64,000 bases of DNA from Bacteroidota bacterium (GTDB lineage: Bacteria > Bacteroidota > Bacteroidia > Chitinophagales > Chitinophagaceae), in contig JADJZY010000003.1 in NCBI GenBank assembly GCA_016715505.1, positions 237,580-301,579 of the forward strand, in the 5' to 3' direction. This document shows positions 49,233 to 61,025 of this stretch, one piece after another. The position numbers and the translations under genes are program-made. Positions within the stretch are counted from its first letter, which is position 1; each line of letters begins with the position of its first letter. Under the pieces are notes generated by a model, which saw only the letters and a list, made by a program, of their open reading frames with translations, did not search any database and was not told the origin of the DNA.

Positions 49233-51103
49233 ATGTTTACTTTGTTCATCCTGTTTTTTATCAGTGGTATCACGAATAAAGTAACGGCTCAGGAATTTTA
49301 TTATTACAAAATGAAAAAATTAACCTTGAATTAAATACTCAATTTATCTATGTTCTATGCCACCTCGATTCAAAAGAAAAACTGAAGGAGCGCATAAAAG
49401 ACTTTGGAGAAGTAACTATTTTTAAGCCAGATATTTATCATAAGCGTTTGATTAAAACGCATGCTAATCCACCTTCTTATTTGCTGAGTGAGAAAAATCA
49501 TTATGCAGAAATAAAATTGAGTAATGATCATTTAAGTAAAGAGGAATTGTTACAAATTGTAGCAACTATCGAAAAGGACTCGTCAATCATCACTGCTTCA
49601 TTTCATTATTCAACAAAAGGAACTGAACACTTTGCTGTAACCAACAGTCTTTGGGTAGAATTAAATGATGAAAGAGACATTCCATTATTGCTTGAGGAAG
49701 CCAATAAAATCAATTATTCTGTACTTGGTCAAAATCCTTTTATGAAAAACTGGATCATGTTAGGAGCCAACAGAGATGCAAAAATTTATCCTTTGCAAGC
49801 ATCACAACTTTTGCACGAGCGTCATCTGTTCAAGCATGTTGAGCCAGACATGCGTGGTTTAATTAAGACTTCATGTGTAAACGATACTTATTTTGCAAAT
49901 CAATGGGGACTAAGTAATACTGGTCAATATGCTGGAGTTGCGGGTGTCGACTCACGAGTTTGTGCCGCGTGGAATTTAACCACAGGTAGTAGTGATGTGG
50001 ATATTGCGATCCTAGATCATGGATTTGAGAATAATCACCCGGACCTTGATAATAATTTGGAGAATAACGGATACGATGCCGAATCCGGGAACACACCAAC
50101 GGCCATTTGGGGATCACATGGTACTGCATGTGCAGGTATTGCTGCTGCCGAAGGAAATAATAATATTGGGATAGCCGGAGTGGCCTATAATTGCGATTTG
50201 ATATCGATTTCTTTCGAAGTTCTTACCTCAAGTGCTGCAGAAGCTGGTGATGGTTTTTTGTGGGCAACTTCTAATGGCGCAGAAGTGATCAGTTGTTCCT
50301 GGTTTGTATCTCAGTCTATTTATAGTTCTTTTCTCGAAGGGGCCATTGATAATGCATTAAACACGGGTCGGGGAGGATTAGGATGTGTTGTTTTATTTGC
50401 TACCGGAAATGACAATAGCGCTATAATTAATTATCCGGGAAATTATCGTTCTGATATTATTAATGTAGGCAATTTATTAAATACTGGAATAAGAGCCGGA
50501 AGCAGCAATTATGGATTTGGTTTAGACGTGATGGCTCCCGGTACTTGGATTTCAACAACAGACAGACAAGGAATAATGGTTATAATCCACCACCAAGCCC
50601 AAACGGTAATTATTCTAATCTGGATTATACACAATGGTTTAATGGAACATCAGCTGCTTGCCCGCATGTTGCCAGGTGCAGCACTTTTGCTTTCAGCGAA
50701 CCCATGTTTAACCCAATTTCAAGTAGGCTCAATAATTAATAATACGGCTCAGAAATTAAGTGGATACACCTATCCATTTACTATGACCAATGGGGGCATC
50801 AATCAAGGAACTTGGAATTTCGAAATTGGTCATGGATTAGTGGATGCAGAATTGGCAGTTAGAATTGCATCTACCAATTATTTACAGAACCTCACACATA
50901 ATTCGGCCATTACCAAAAAAGGTCGATTTGTATTTGCAGGTAATAATGTACATCCTTATTTGCCAACGGGTAATTACATAACTACCTCATCTGCGAATGT
51001 GAATATCATTTCCAGCAATTTTATCGACTTTCAGCCAGGTTGCGACCTTAGTGGGGCTGTAAATGCGCAAATTAACGCACTAGGTGCTTGTAGTACCTGG
51101 TAA
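49233..51103 (+). CDS. Subtilisin-family (S8) serine peptidase, secreted, with three frame breaks
   Basis: The signal peptide (MFTLFILFFISG ... VTAQ) is at 49233. A lost A near 49315 breaks the frame, which reopens to 51103 (551 residues). The propeptide-like N-terminal part is followed by the S8 domain: Asp in VDIAILDHGFE, His in WGSHGTACAGIAA and the oxyanion region FATGNDN. The Ser box (FNGTSAACPHVA, 50641-50676) is in a different frame from the flanking parts, bracketed by a lost A near 50570 and an extra C near 50672. The apparent frame therefore lacks the catalytic Ser although the DNA encodes it. It ends in a beta-rich region (SSNFIDFQPGCDLSG) common in Bacteroidota exported proteins. 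Likely an active, exported peptidase in the real genome. Confidence 0.8.
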
Positions 51104-51233
51104 AAAATACAATAACAATGAATAAGAATTGTACTTGTATTTATTTATGAAAAAGATACAGTTCAATTTACGAAAACCCAAAATGAATCGTTCAAGAGTC
51201 ATTCAATATGTACAAACTTTTACTACTGCGTTT

Positions 51234-51241
51234 TAACTTTG
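51234..51241 (+). promoter_or_regulatory. -7 promoter box for the short module protein
   Basis: TAACTTTG matches TAnnTTTG, 22 bases before the ATG at 51264. Confidence 0.5.
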
Positions 51242-51263
51242 AATACGTTATAATCATCAAACC

Positions 51264-52047
51264 ATGAAAAAATTACTTTTCTTCTGCATATCGCTTCAAC
51301 TGATGAATCATCATTTAAAAGCCCAATCCCTATCACCACAAGTCATTGCCTCCTCCGGTGGTTATCAATCCAATGCAGCAGGCTCTCTGTCTTTTACCAT
51401 TGGCGAAACCAATACCCAAACATTGAGCTCCGCCAATCATATACTCACGCAAGGTTTTCAGCAACCCTTCGAAATAAATCTCTTCCATTTAAAAGCCTAT
51501 TTGCAGGGATACTACATAGGTGCAGGCCAAATGGGCGATGTGTTATACAATCAGGGGGTTTATGCCAATCCTTCCATCCATACGGATAGTGTCACCATCG
51601 AATTCAGACAAACAAATTCTCCCTATCTGTCCGTTTTTCAAAAAACGGCTGTTCTTAAACAAGACGGTACACTTTCGTTAAAAGGTATGGGCACCATAGG
51701 GCAGGCATATTATATTGTTGTCAAACATCGTAATCATATCGAAACATGGAGTGCCAATCCGGTCATGATTCAACCGGTTACGAATTATGATTTTTCAACC
51801 GCAGATCATCTGGCCTATGGTTCCAATCAAAAAGAAATGGAAGTAGGTGTTTGGGCTTTCTTCACCGGCGATATCAATCAGGATGGTGTGGTAGATGGTT
51901 TGGATTACAACGATTGGAAAACGACAACAACAACTTTGCAGGGGCTACTTTAGTACCGATCTGAATGGTGATGGTATTGTAGATGGATTGGATTTTATTT
52001 TCTGGGAAGAAAACAGCAATAACTTTGTTGGGGCGGTAGTGCCATAA
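51264..52047 (+). CDS. Short exported protein consisting mainly of the shared C-terminal module
   Basis: The signal peptide (MKKLLFFCISLQLMNHHLKAQ) is followed by a ~60-residue segment (VIASSGGYQSNAAGSLSFTI ... LTQGFQQPFEI) that in Bacteroidota commonly precedes C-terminal signals. The module then runs LKAYLQGYYIGAGQMGDVLY, KHRNHIETWSANP and GDINQDGVVDGLDYNDW. The frame stops at 51953 because of two one-base contractions relative to the paralogue at 59928-60717 (TGG for TGGG near 51917, GGGG for GGGGG near 51940). The intact end (TDLNGDGIVDGLDF, NNFVGAVVP) is encoded up to 52047. With so little else in the protein, the module itself may be the functional unit. Confidence 0.8.
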
Positions 52048-52087
52048 TCTAATTTCAACAAATTATAATCAAATCAACACTTGCAAT

Positions 52088-52126
52088 TCGCCACAGAAGA
52101 GAAATCTTTGTGGCGATTTTGTTTTG
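52088..52126 (+). terminator. Rho-independent terminator after the short module protein
   Basis: TCGCCACA pairs with TGTGGCGA around a 13-base loop, and TTTTGTTTTG follows. Confidence 0.8.
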
Positions 52127-52209
52127 TTGGCTTAAAGTCTGTTGCTCAAAACGACCGTTGAATAGATAAAATCTACCTTTCAATAGACGAGTATGGAAGT
52201 CGGTTCAAA

Positions 52210-55200
52210 ATGATTTATCTTGACACCCCAATGCGCATCATTTTTAAAGAATGTTCTGCTGAATTACAGCACCCAAAAGCGAAATCGTTTTGCAATCTAA
52301 AGGCGAGTGGCATTTTTTATTCAATACTTTTTTTGTTCATTACCTGGATTTTATTTTCAAACGAATTGAAGGCACAGTACAATCTTGAATTCCAGCATGT
52401 AGGTGTAGAAACAGGTCTTTCTTATGGCGTCATTAATAATCTATGTATAGACAAGCGCGGAAAACTATGGATTTCAACCAATCGGGGTGTGAATGTTTTT
52501 AACGGTTATACGATTGAAAAAATCATGACTGAGGATTACCGCAGCTTCGAAACAACTTTATTTCGAATGTCTTATGCGATAGTTCAAATCGTATCTGGAT
52601 ACAATCTGCCCATGGCCACCTCAGCATGAGGGAGGAGTCAAGAAAATTGTATCGTGTGGGTTTGTACGATGATAGTGGTTTTATTCCTTGTCTACAAGTG
52701 CTGAATTCGCCGGATGGAGGCGTCATCATTTCCACGAGGAATGGTTTTTATCAGTTAAAAAAGCAATTGCCGATTAAATGTGATTCCTTAACCGAAACAG
52801 AGTTTGATCAATTGTCCATTAAGGGAATGACGTTTAAAAAGAGGAAGTCAAATTCGGACAAATATTTCGTTTAGATCGTGATCGTTTTATATTGGTTGCA
52901 AAGTCAAAATCTTATATAGTTAATTTTAAATTAAAGGTTCTTCAACATAGATTATCCTGGTCGAATGAGATCATCTTAACGATGTTAGATCAAAATCGGA
53001 TTTTAGTTTTTGATGGGAAAGAACGTAAAGTAAAATGCATTCAGCTGGCGAAGAATACGGTAAGCTATCCATTTGAGAACCTCTTGGATCAGAATCAGCA
53101 ACCCATTCAATCGACATTCACTTCAGGAGCCCGATTGAATGAGGATGAATATGTTTTTACCACAGACGGTGACGGTATTTTCATTTACAACCAAAGAAAA
53201 AAAAACCATGTTCAACCACAAACAGGATATGGCCAATGCATTTTCAATCAGCAATAATCGACAGAAGGATGTGATGGTAGCGGGCAATGGATGGGTGTTT
53301 TTCAATTGTTCTCCGGGCGGCCTTAGTTACTATCATCAAAATACGGATATTAAAAGCCAACATGTATTTACGGATGAACGTGGCAAGTCTTTTGGAGGGT
53401 ATATTTCTGCAATCGCCACCAAGGATAATAATATCTACTATATGGGTACTTCTGATGGATTGATGCGATGGGAAAGAAGCAGAAATCGAACCCAATTTAT
53501 AAATTTTAAAAGGACGGATGGAAGTGATTTGTTTAAGAATGAAGAAGTACAAGGTGTAGTAATAGATAATGAAGACAGGGTATGGGCAGCCACCACAACG
53601 CAAGGATCATTATTTTAAATAAACAACTTCAGTTGGTAAAGCAAATTGTATCCGGCAATCACCTAACCAACAACTAAAAATAAAAACCAACCGGATGCTT
53701 GCCATTGCACCGGATGGCTGGATTTGGGCCTGTGGAGAATTTGGCATTTGCAAGATTAATCCAAGAACATTCGAAGTGAATAATTTTATCAATGATACCC
53801 TTTCAAAATTCGATGCATCATTTTGCTACCCTTTATTTTTTGAGGATGAATATAATTTGTGGTTTGGTTCAAGATCTCATGGTTTGGTAAACTATCGGCT
53901 AGATACCAAACAAACAAAAATTTATACTAAGGAGTCCGGCATGATTAGCAATACCATTTTTGCGATAAATATTGATCGAAGGAAGAACGTATATATAGGC
54001 AGTATAGAGGGTTTAAATATTCTTTATCGCAATGGGAAAATGCAATCGATAAAACCGAAGGATGGCCTCTTGTTTGACCGGGTTGAAGGTATTCTGTTTG
54101 ATCGCCAGGAAAGAATTTGGATTGAAAATGATATTGGACTGATCTGTTATAATCCTAAAGATGGAAAAGCTAAGACCTTCAATGAGTGGAACGGAATCAG
54201 CATATTCGGGTTTCGGGTAGATGCCAATTTGGTGGCGCCCAATGGAGAATTTGTAATGGGAACACCAAGAGGAATACAGTATTTTGAACCGGATTCGGTA
54301 TATTTTCAAAGCACAAAAATAAAAACATCAATTTATAAACTTAGAACAAAGCGAGGAGAAAGAGGCGTTTATGGCAATCAAAAGCTAACATTTGCACATC
54401 ATGAAAATAATGTGATTATATCTTTCGAAACAATTGATTTTGCCAGACGGATCCGAACCTTCTACCGATATCGTATGGAAGGTGTTGATCCGGACTGGAT
54501 CAAAGTTGCAGATCAAAGTTCAGTGAGTTATTATGGACTGGCACCAGGCGAGTATACTTTTCGATTACAGGTGAGCAGAGATGGGTTGTCATGGCAAGAA
54601 GCTGAGAACCAGTTGGAATTTTCAATTTCAGCACCCTTCTATAAGCAACTTTGGTTTTTGATTTTGTGTTCGGTCATCTTAGGAGGAGTAATCGTTTATA
54701 TGATTTACCAAAATAGGAAGCGGCAGTCTGAAAAGCAGAATGTACTTGAAACAGAACTGGTCATCACTTATTTCGCTTCACAAATCAACAGTCATACCCA
54801 TGTAGAAAAATTATTGTGGGACGTGGCTAAAACTGTATCAGCAAGCTTCATTTTCACGAATGTATCATTTACTTATATGATGAGCAAAAGGAATTCTTAA
54901 TCCAGAAAGCGGCCATTGGTCCGAAGTATGCCGGGGATGATCAAATTGATAACCCGATCATTATTCCAAAGGGCCAGGGCATCACCGGTGCGGTGGCTCA
55001 AAACGGGGTTTCGGAAATCGTGAATAATACAACTGAAGACTCTCGGTATATCATAGACGACCTCAAACGAAATGCTGAACTCACCGTACCCATAGTGGTA
55101 AATAATGAGGTGTTAAGCATAATCGATACAGAGCATCCGCAACGAGGATTCTTCTCCTTGCGACATAAGCATATATTGGAAACCATTGCCTTCTTGTGCG

Positions 55201-55925
55201 CCAATCAGATTCAGAAAATAAAAGCTGAAGAGGACAAACAGTCAGCGATGATTGAATTGCTGGAGAATAAGAAGAAAGCTGTAGAAAGCAAACTGCAAAG
55301 TCTAAGACTACAAATGAATCCACATTTCCTTTTCAATGCACTAAATTCCATACAGCAAATGATTTTAGCCAATGAGGATGTCATTGCCACAAAATACTTA
55401 TCACGGTTTTCGAAATTATTGCGTTCGATACTTGTGCATAGTGATCAGGAATTGATTTCGCTTAAAGATGAAATGGATATTTTGAAATTGTACGTAGAGT
55501 TGGAATCTATCCGGTTCAGAGAATCCTTTACCTATATCATCGCGTGTGATGAAAATATTGAAACAGAGGAAATCATGATTCCATCCTTATTGATACAGCC
55601 TTTTGTCGAAAATGCAATTTGGCATGGATTGATGCATAAGGATGGTCAGAGAGTATTGTCTGTAACCTTTACAGAGGAGCCCGATTTTTTGATCTGTGTC
55701 ATTGAAGATAATGGCGTGGGAAGACAAGCTGCAAGATTAGCCAATAGTACATCCGGAAGAGACAGTAAGCATAGCAGTAAGGGCATTTTAGTTTCGGAAG
55801 AAAGATTGAAGTCCACTCAAAATTCGAATGGGAAACCCGGTAGTATTGAGTTGATCGATCTATATGACAAATTGAATCGCCCTGTGGGCACAAAAGTGAT
55901 CATTAAATTTTCAATTTTAAATTAA
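52210..55925 (+). pseudogene. Propeller-type LytS-family sensor kinase with GAF domain, frameshifted
   Basis: Pieces in six frames join into one ~1230-residue protein: N-terminal membrane/signal segment (FYSILFLFITWILF), Reg_prop propeller blades (GLSYGVINNLCIDKRGKLWI, later WACGEFGICKI, RKNVYIGSIEGLNI), the Y_Y_Y domain (TFRLQVSRDGLSW), a membrane helix (LWFLILCSVILGGVIVYMIY) and a GAF domain split by a frameshift near 54865 (GPKYAGDDQ, GQGITGAVAQNG, ILETIAFLCANQI). The last part (54993-55925) is intact and has the His_kinase signature LRLQMNPHFLFNALNSIQQM and a HATPase with QPFVENAIWHGL and VIEDNGVGRQA. Six bases separate it from a LytTR regulator, its expected partner. Breaks lie near 52610, 52870, 53200, 53620 and 54865. 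Confidence 0.8.
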
Positions 55926-55930
55926 TACCT

Positions 55931-56670
55931 ATGTTAAAAAATAGTCCTGATCGATGATGAAGTCAGAGCCACAGATTCGCTTCGAATCATGATTGAAAAA
56001 TGATTCCTCAACCGACAAATGTACAGGTGTGCAATGATTCACGTGAAGCTGCTCTGCTTATTCAAGAGGTGCAACCGGCCTTAGTTTTTTAGATATTCAA
56101 ATGCCCCATATGAATGGATTTCAGTTGCTTGAATCGCTTCCGTCAAAAAATTTTAAAGTCGTATTTACAACAGCTTATAATGAGTATGCCATTGACGCCA
56201 TTCGGTTTAGTGCATTTGATTATTTATTGAAGCCAATTGATGTAGAAGAATTGCAGTCTGCCATACAGCGTTTTATTGAAAGCAAAGAAGATTTTATTCA
56301 GCAGTATGAACTGTTAAAGAATGTATTGTACAATTTTCAGATGCCTTCCTCCGATGCATTTCGTTTGGCGCTACCAACTTCGGAAAGTGTTTATTATTTG
56401 TTGCCTGCTGAAATTGTTCGTTGTGAAGCAGTCGGCAATTACACTCGATTTTATACAGACGACAACCGTAAAATTTTGATTTCAAGAACCTTGGGTGAAT
56501 ATGATGAATTATTAACACCTCATCATTTTATACGCACACATCGGTCTCATCTGGTGAATCGAAATTTTATCTCTCACGCAGATCGGGATGGTTACATTGT
56601 ATTGAAAGATCAGACGCGAATAGAATTGAGTAGACGCAGAAAGGACATCGTTTTAGATTTGTTGAAGTAG
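55931..56670 (+). pseudogene. LytTR-family response regulator, frameshifted at the N-terminus
   Basis: ATG at 55931 (MLK), a break within the first codons, then IVLIDDEVRATDSLRIM in one frame, and a second and third break before about 56090. From LDIQMPHMNGFQLLESL the frame is intact to 56670: FTTAYNEYAIDAI, the conserved Lys in FDYLLKPIDVEEL, and a LytTR domain (VRCEAVGNYTRFYTDDNR, FIRTHRSHLVNRNFI). The reconstructed length of about 246 residues is normal. It directly follows the LytS-type kinase, so the two form a classical LytS/LytTR pair. Confidence 0.8.
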
Positions 56671-56964
56671 CTTATCACACCTTCGTCAATGTCGGAAATG
56701 TTTTGAGTGATTCATTTTTTAAATCACCATAGGTTCATCGTACCATCTATTTTTTATGCATTAAGTCATTTAACAGTAAAACTATTTTATTGAACATTTT
56801 ATATTTATTTGAATGAAAGCTGTTCGTTTTTTTAGGAATTCACGCCATTTTTTACCACTCACTAATTGGGTCATACCATTGAGTAGGTGCTTACAAAAGA
56901 TTCAAATTAGAGTTGTCTCTTTGTTTCAGAAATTAATTTAAATCATTCTTAAAAAATCAAAACT
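56671..56964. other. Intergenic region
   Basis: About 290 bases, AT-rich, with no gene or repeat seen. CTCTTTG near 56920 is a weak match to the -7 box for the next gene. Confidence 0.4.
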
Positions 56965-59856
56965 ATGGTACTCATTAAAAAACTAACCATTCTATTTGCG
57001 CTGTTCTTTTTTTTGGTTCAAAGTCTACAGGGCCAAGTTCCGCAAGGGTTTCCATACCAGGCTATCGCACGGGATAGCATGGGTACCCAATTAATCAATC
57101 AAAATATTTCTTTGCGATTCAGTATTCTGGATGGCAATCAGAAGCAAGGTCGGTCGTTTATCAGGAAACACATTCGGTGCTCACCAATAATTTAGGTTTA
57201 ATGAATGTCAATATTGGTCAGGGCGCTGTACAAAGCGGTGTATTCAATACGATCAACTGGGGTAGTGGGTTCAAATATCTCCAGGTAGAAATGGATATCA
57301 ATGGCGGCAACAATTTTATCATCATGGGCACTTCGCAATTGTTGAGTGTGCCTTATGCTTTGTATGCAGAGAATGCAAGTGTTCCGGGTCCTCAAGGTCC
57401 ACAAGGAATACCCGGCCCTCCCGGATTGAATGGTTCTGCGAACATATCAGGGACCACAAATCATCTGATTAAGTTTACAGATTCTGTGACAGGAGGAAAT
57501 TCAGAAATCTATGAAGATGGTTTCGGTCAAATTGGTATTGGTACCACTTCGCCGGTAGCAAAGCTAGACGTCTTTTCAAACAGCGGGCAAGTGGCGAAAT
57601 TTGATGGCGCAAGTTCTATGTATATCAGTTTAAATGAAGGGGGAGTTTATAGAGAGCTATTTAGGATCCTATGCCGGATCGAATGAAGATATAGATTTCG
57701 GAACCGGGAATAGTAATACCAACGGAATTTGCATCTGACCATTAAGGCTATTCCAAAATTGACAATCAATACAATGGGCAATATCGGTGTCGGTACCACC
57801 ACACCCACCACACGGCTGGATGTGAATGGTCAGATCAGAATTCAGGGTGGTGCACCAGGTAATGGCAAAGTGCTGATGAGCAATGCATCGGGTGTGGGTA
57901 CTTGGACAACATTGACTGCGGATGATGCCAATGCATGGGGAAAAGGGAAATGCCGGAACAGATCCAGCCGTCAACTACATTGGAACTAGCGATGATGAAT
58001 CATTGAAAATGAAAGTGAATAATACACAGGTAGGGTTTTTTTTTAAAACAGACGGAAATATTTATCTGGGTTTAAACTCAGGTGTTTCTGCCATTAGTGC
58101 ATCGCGGAATGTAGGTATAGGAGTGGCTACCTTGTATACCAATTCAACCGGAGACCATCAAATAGCAATAGGAGATAGTGCGCTATTCAAAAATACCTTT
58201 GGAACGCAGAATATAGGAATCGGGTTTAAATCTTTGTATGGAAATACGGCTGGGACTTATAATGCCGCATTGGGTTACAAAGCACTAAGCGAAAATACGG
58301 TTGGTGTAGGTAATACTGCTATGGGTTATCAAGCCATCAGTAAGAATACAAATGGTGATTATAATATCGGGTTGGGTTATATGTCTATGGAACAGAATAC
58401 AACAGGGAATAAAAATATTGCTATTGGTTTGAATACGTTGAAATCAAATACCTCAGGATCATCGAATATTGCAATGGGAACTGCTGCTTTACATAATAAT
58501 GTGAGTTCGAATAAATTAATAGCCATCGGGGATAGTTCACTCTACTCAAATACGTCTGGAACAGATAATATAGCTGTCGGAAATAATACACTTCAAGCAA
58601 ACACAACCGGATCTGATAATGCCATTATTGGGATAAATAGTATGAAATCGAATACAACGGGGTATGGTAATTCGGCGTTAGGTATACAAAGCCTTGAAGC
58701 AAATACAATCGGTTTCCATAATACAGCATTGGGTTATATGGCATTAAATGAAAACGAAACAGGTAATTTTAATATCGCCGTTGGTAGTAGGAGTTTACAA
58801 AATAATTATTACGGCCACAATAATGTAGGGGTCGGATATCAAAGCTTATTAGAGAATAGTTACGGTAATCATAACGTTGCGGTCGGGCATCAGGGACAGT
58901 ATAACCTCTTTGCCGGTAATGAAAATGTATCTGTAGGTAAATGGACTTTGTTCAGCAATTTGTATGGCAGTCACAATATAGCAATCGGCGCGGAAGCCCT
59001 TTATTTTAATCAAGAAGATTTTAATACTGCGGTGGGGGCTCTTTCTTTGAGAGCTAATTATTACGGTACTGAAAATACGGGATTGGGATATAAGAGTCTA
59101 TTCAGCAACTCGCAAGGGGATTACAATACCGCTTCCGGGGCTTATAGTATGCAGTTTAACACAGAAGGAAATGAAAATATTGGAATAGGATACAAATCAT
59201 TAGAAAATAATACTGATGGAAATGGAAATACAGCCGTAGGATATGATGCCGGATCACTTAGGAACACCAATGATTATTGTACATTTTTAGGTTACGATGC
59301 CGATATCAGTGTAGTGCTAACAGCTACAAATTCTACTGCGATTGGAAATGATGCTCGTATCACGGCCAGTAATCAGGTGCGATTAGGGAATTCATCAGTA
59401 ACTAGTATTGGCGGTTATGAACCTTGGTCGAATTTATCAGACGGACGCTTTAAGAAAGATATTACCGAAGGCGTTAAGGGCTTAGAATTCATCACGCAAC
59501 TTCGTCCGGTTACTTATCATTTGGATGTTAGAAAGCTAAATAAATTCTTAAATCCGGTTGATACATCATGGCAGGATGAGGAGGCTATTGCTAAGAAGGA
59601 ATCCATTGTACGTTCCGGATTTATTGCACAAGAAGTGGAATCTGCCGCTCAAAAAACCGGGTACGATTTTAATGGTATTGACAAGCCACAAAATGAAAAT
59701 GATCACTATAGTTTGCGTTATGCAGAATTCGTTGTTCCTCTGGTTAAAGGTATGCAAGAACAACAAGTGATTATAGAAAAACTACAGCTAACAAATGAAT
59801 CACTCATGCAACGATTACAAGAGCTTGAAAGAAGGTTGGAGGCCTTAGTCAAATAA
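56965..59856 (+). pseudogene. YadA-like / S74-type tail-fiber protein, frameshifted in its first third
   Basis: The signal peptide (LTILFALFFFLVQSLQGQ) and FPYQAIARDSMGT, LRFSILDGN match the N-terminus of 46228-49086. Frame changes occur near 57150, 57665 and 57930. A short collagen-like tract (GPQGPQGIPGPPG) follows the first domain, then a linker with VGTTTPTTRLDVNG. The main part (57922-59856, 644 residues) has about 25 repeats of NIAIG..(S/A)L..NT..G, the left-handed beta-roll head type of YadA-like trimeric adhesins. The C-terminus has LSDGRFKKDITE ... RPVTYHLD and SGFIAQEVE, the S74 intramolecular chaperone/autocleavage domain of endosialidase type, ending in a coiled coil. Inferred role: self-assembling trimeric surface fiber. 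Confidence 0.8.
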
Positions 59857-59927
59857 TGGCTTCTCGTTTCAAACAAGCAACAAATCACATTGATACCCTC
59901 TTATCATACATTCTAAATACATAGATC

Positions 59928-60717
59928 ATGAAAAACAAGATTCATTACATTTTTTTAATGGCCATTCTGACCTCGCTTCAGATGTTCAATGGCAAAATTA
60001 TTTTGTCAGCAGGTCGTGTCAAGCATGGGCGGATATTATACCCAATCCTCAGGTTCTTTGTCTTATACGGTGGGAGAAACGGTCACGCATACGTTACTTT
60101 CCGGAAATCATATACTCACGCAAGGTTTTCAGCAACCCTTCGAAATAAATCTCTTCCATTTAAAAGCCTATTTGCAGGGATACTACATAGGTTCAGGCCA
60201 AATGGGCGATGTGTTATACAATCAGGGGGTTTATGCCAATCCTTCCATCCATACGGATAGTGTCACCATCGAATTCAGACAAACAAATTCTCCCTATCTG
60301 TCCGTTTTCAAAAAACGGCTGTTCTTAAACAAGACGGTACACTTTCGTTAAAGGTATGGGCACCATTGGGCAGGCATATTATATTGTTGTCATACATCGC
60401 AATCATATCGAAACATGGAGTGCCAATCCGGTCATGATTCAGCCTGTCACCAATTATGATTTTTCAACCGCAGATCATCTGGCCTATGGTTCCAATCAAA
60501 AGAAATGGAAGTAGGTGTTTGGGCTTTCTTCACCGGCGATATCAATCAGGATGGGGTGGTAGATGGTTTGGATTACAACGATTGGGAAAACGACAACAAC
60601 AATTTTGCAGGGGGTTATTTTAGTACCGATCTGAATGGAGATGGTATTGTAGATGGATTGGATTTTATTTTCTGGGAAGAAAACAGCAATAACTTTGTAG
60701 GGGCGGTAGTGCCATAA
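59928..60717 (+). pseudogene. Short shared-module protein, frameshifted paralogue of 51264-52047
   Basis: The signal peptide (MKNKIHYIFLMAILTSLQMF) is followed by a frame change near 59985, then SSMGGYYTQSSGSLSYTVGE ... LTQGFQQPFEI. From about 60110 the DNA is nearly identical to 51440-52047. Three one-base contractions relative to that copy (TTTT for TTTTT near 60303, AAA for AAAA near 60350, AAAA for AAAAA near 60498) break the frame. The last part (60505-60717) is open to GDINQDGVVDGLDYNDW, TDLNGDGIVDGLDF and NNFVGAVVP. The reconstructed protein is about 262 residues. Confidence 0.75.
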
Positions 60718-60801
60718 GTTTTTTGTTGTCGGCAGGCTTTTCGTGGAACGTCATTACGTCATTGCGCATGCTACGAAGCCACTCACACATCATTGGATAA
60801 A

Positions 60802-60977
60802 AGACAATAGGCCCATATCGGCAGCTAACCCAATTACGAAATCACCTCCGCACGATTCAGCTTTAACTCACTGAAACAAAACGCCAAAGGATCACTCACC
60901 TTATAACAAGGATCGACATGATGGTGCATAAAATGTTCGATATCCGGTGAAACGACTTCGGGATTTAACAGTAACAT
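60802..60977 (-). pseudogene. Decayed N-terminal fragment of a CRP-like (cyclic-nucleotide-binding) regulator
   Basis: MLLLNPEVVSPDIEHF and DPLAFCFSELKLNRAEVI match the gene at 62584-62886 closely, but a stop follows and the rest is missing. DNA similarity extends over 60802-61015 against 62711-62925 in the same orientation, so the two are direct repeats around the Fic locus. Confidence 0.7.
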
Positions 60978-61025
60978 GTACTGATAAATAACGGTGGATA
61001 TTGAATGAACATAACTTCTCTTAAA

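Noticed and set aside
46228..59856. Prophage, suggested by tail-fiber-like proteins
   Set aside because: Both proteins have signal peptides and Bacteroidota-type domains; no capsid, terminase, integrase or lysis genes are present.
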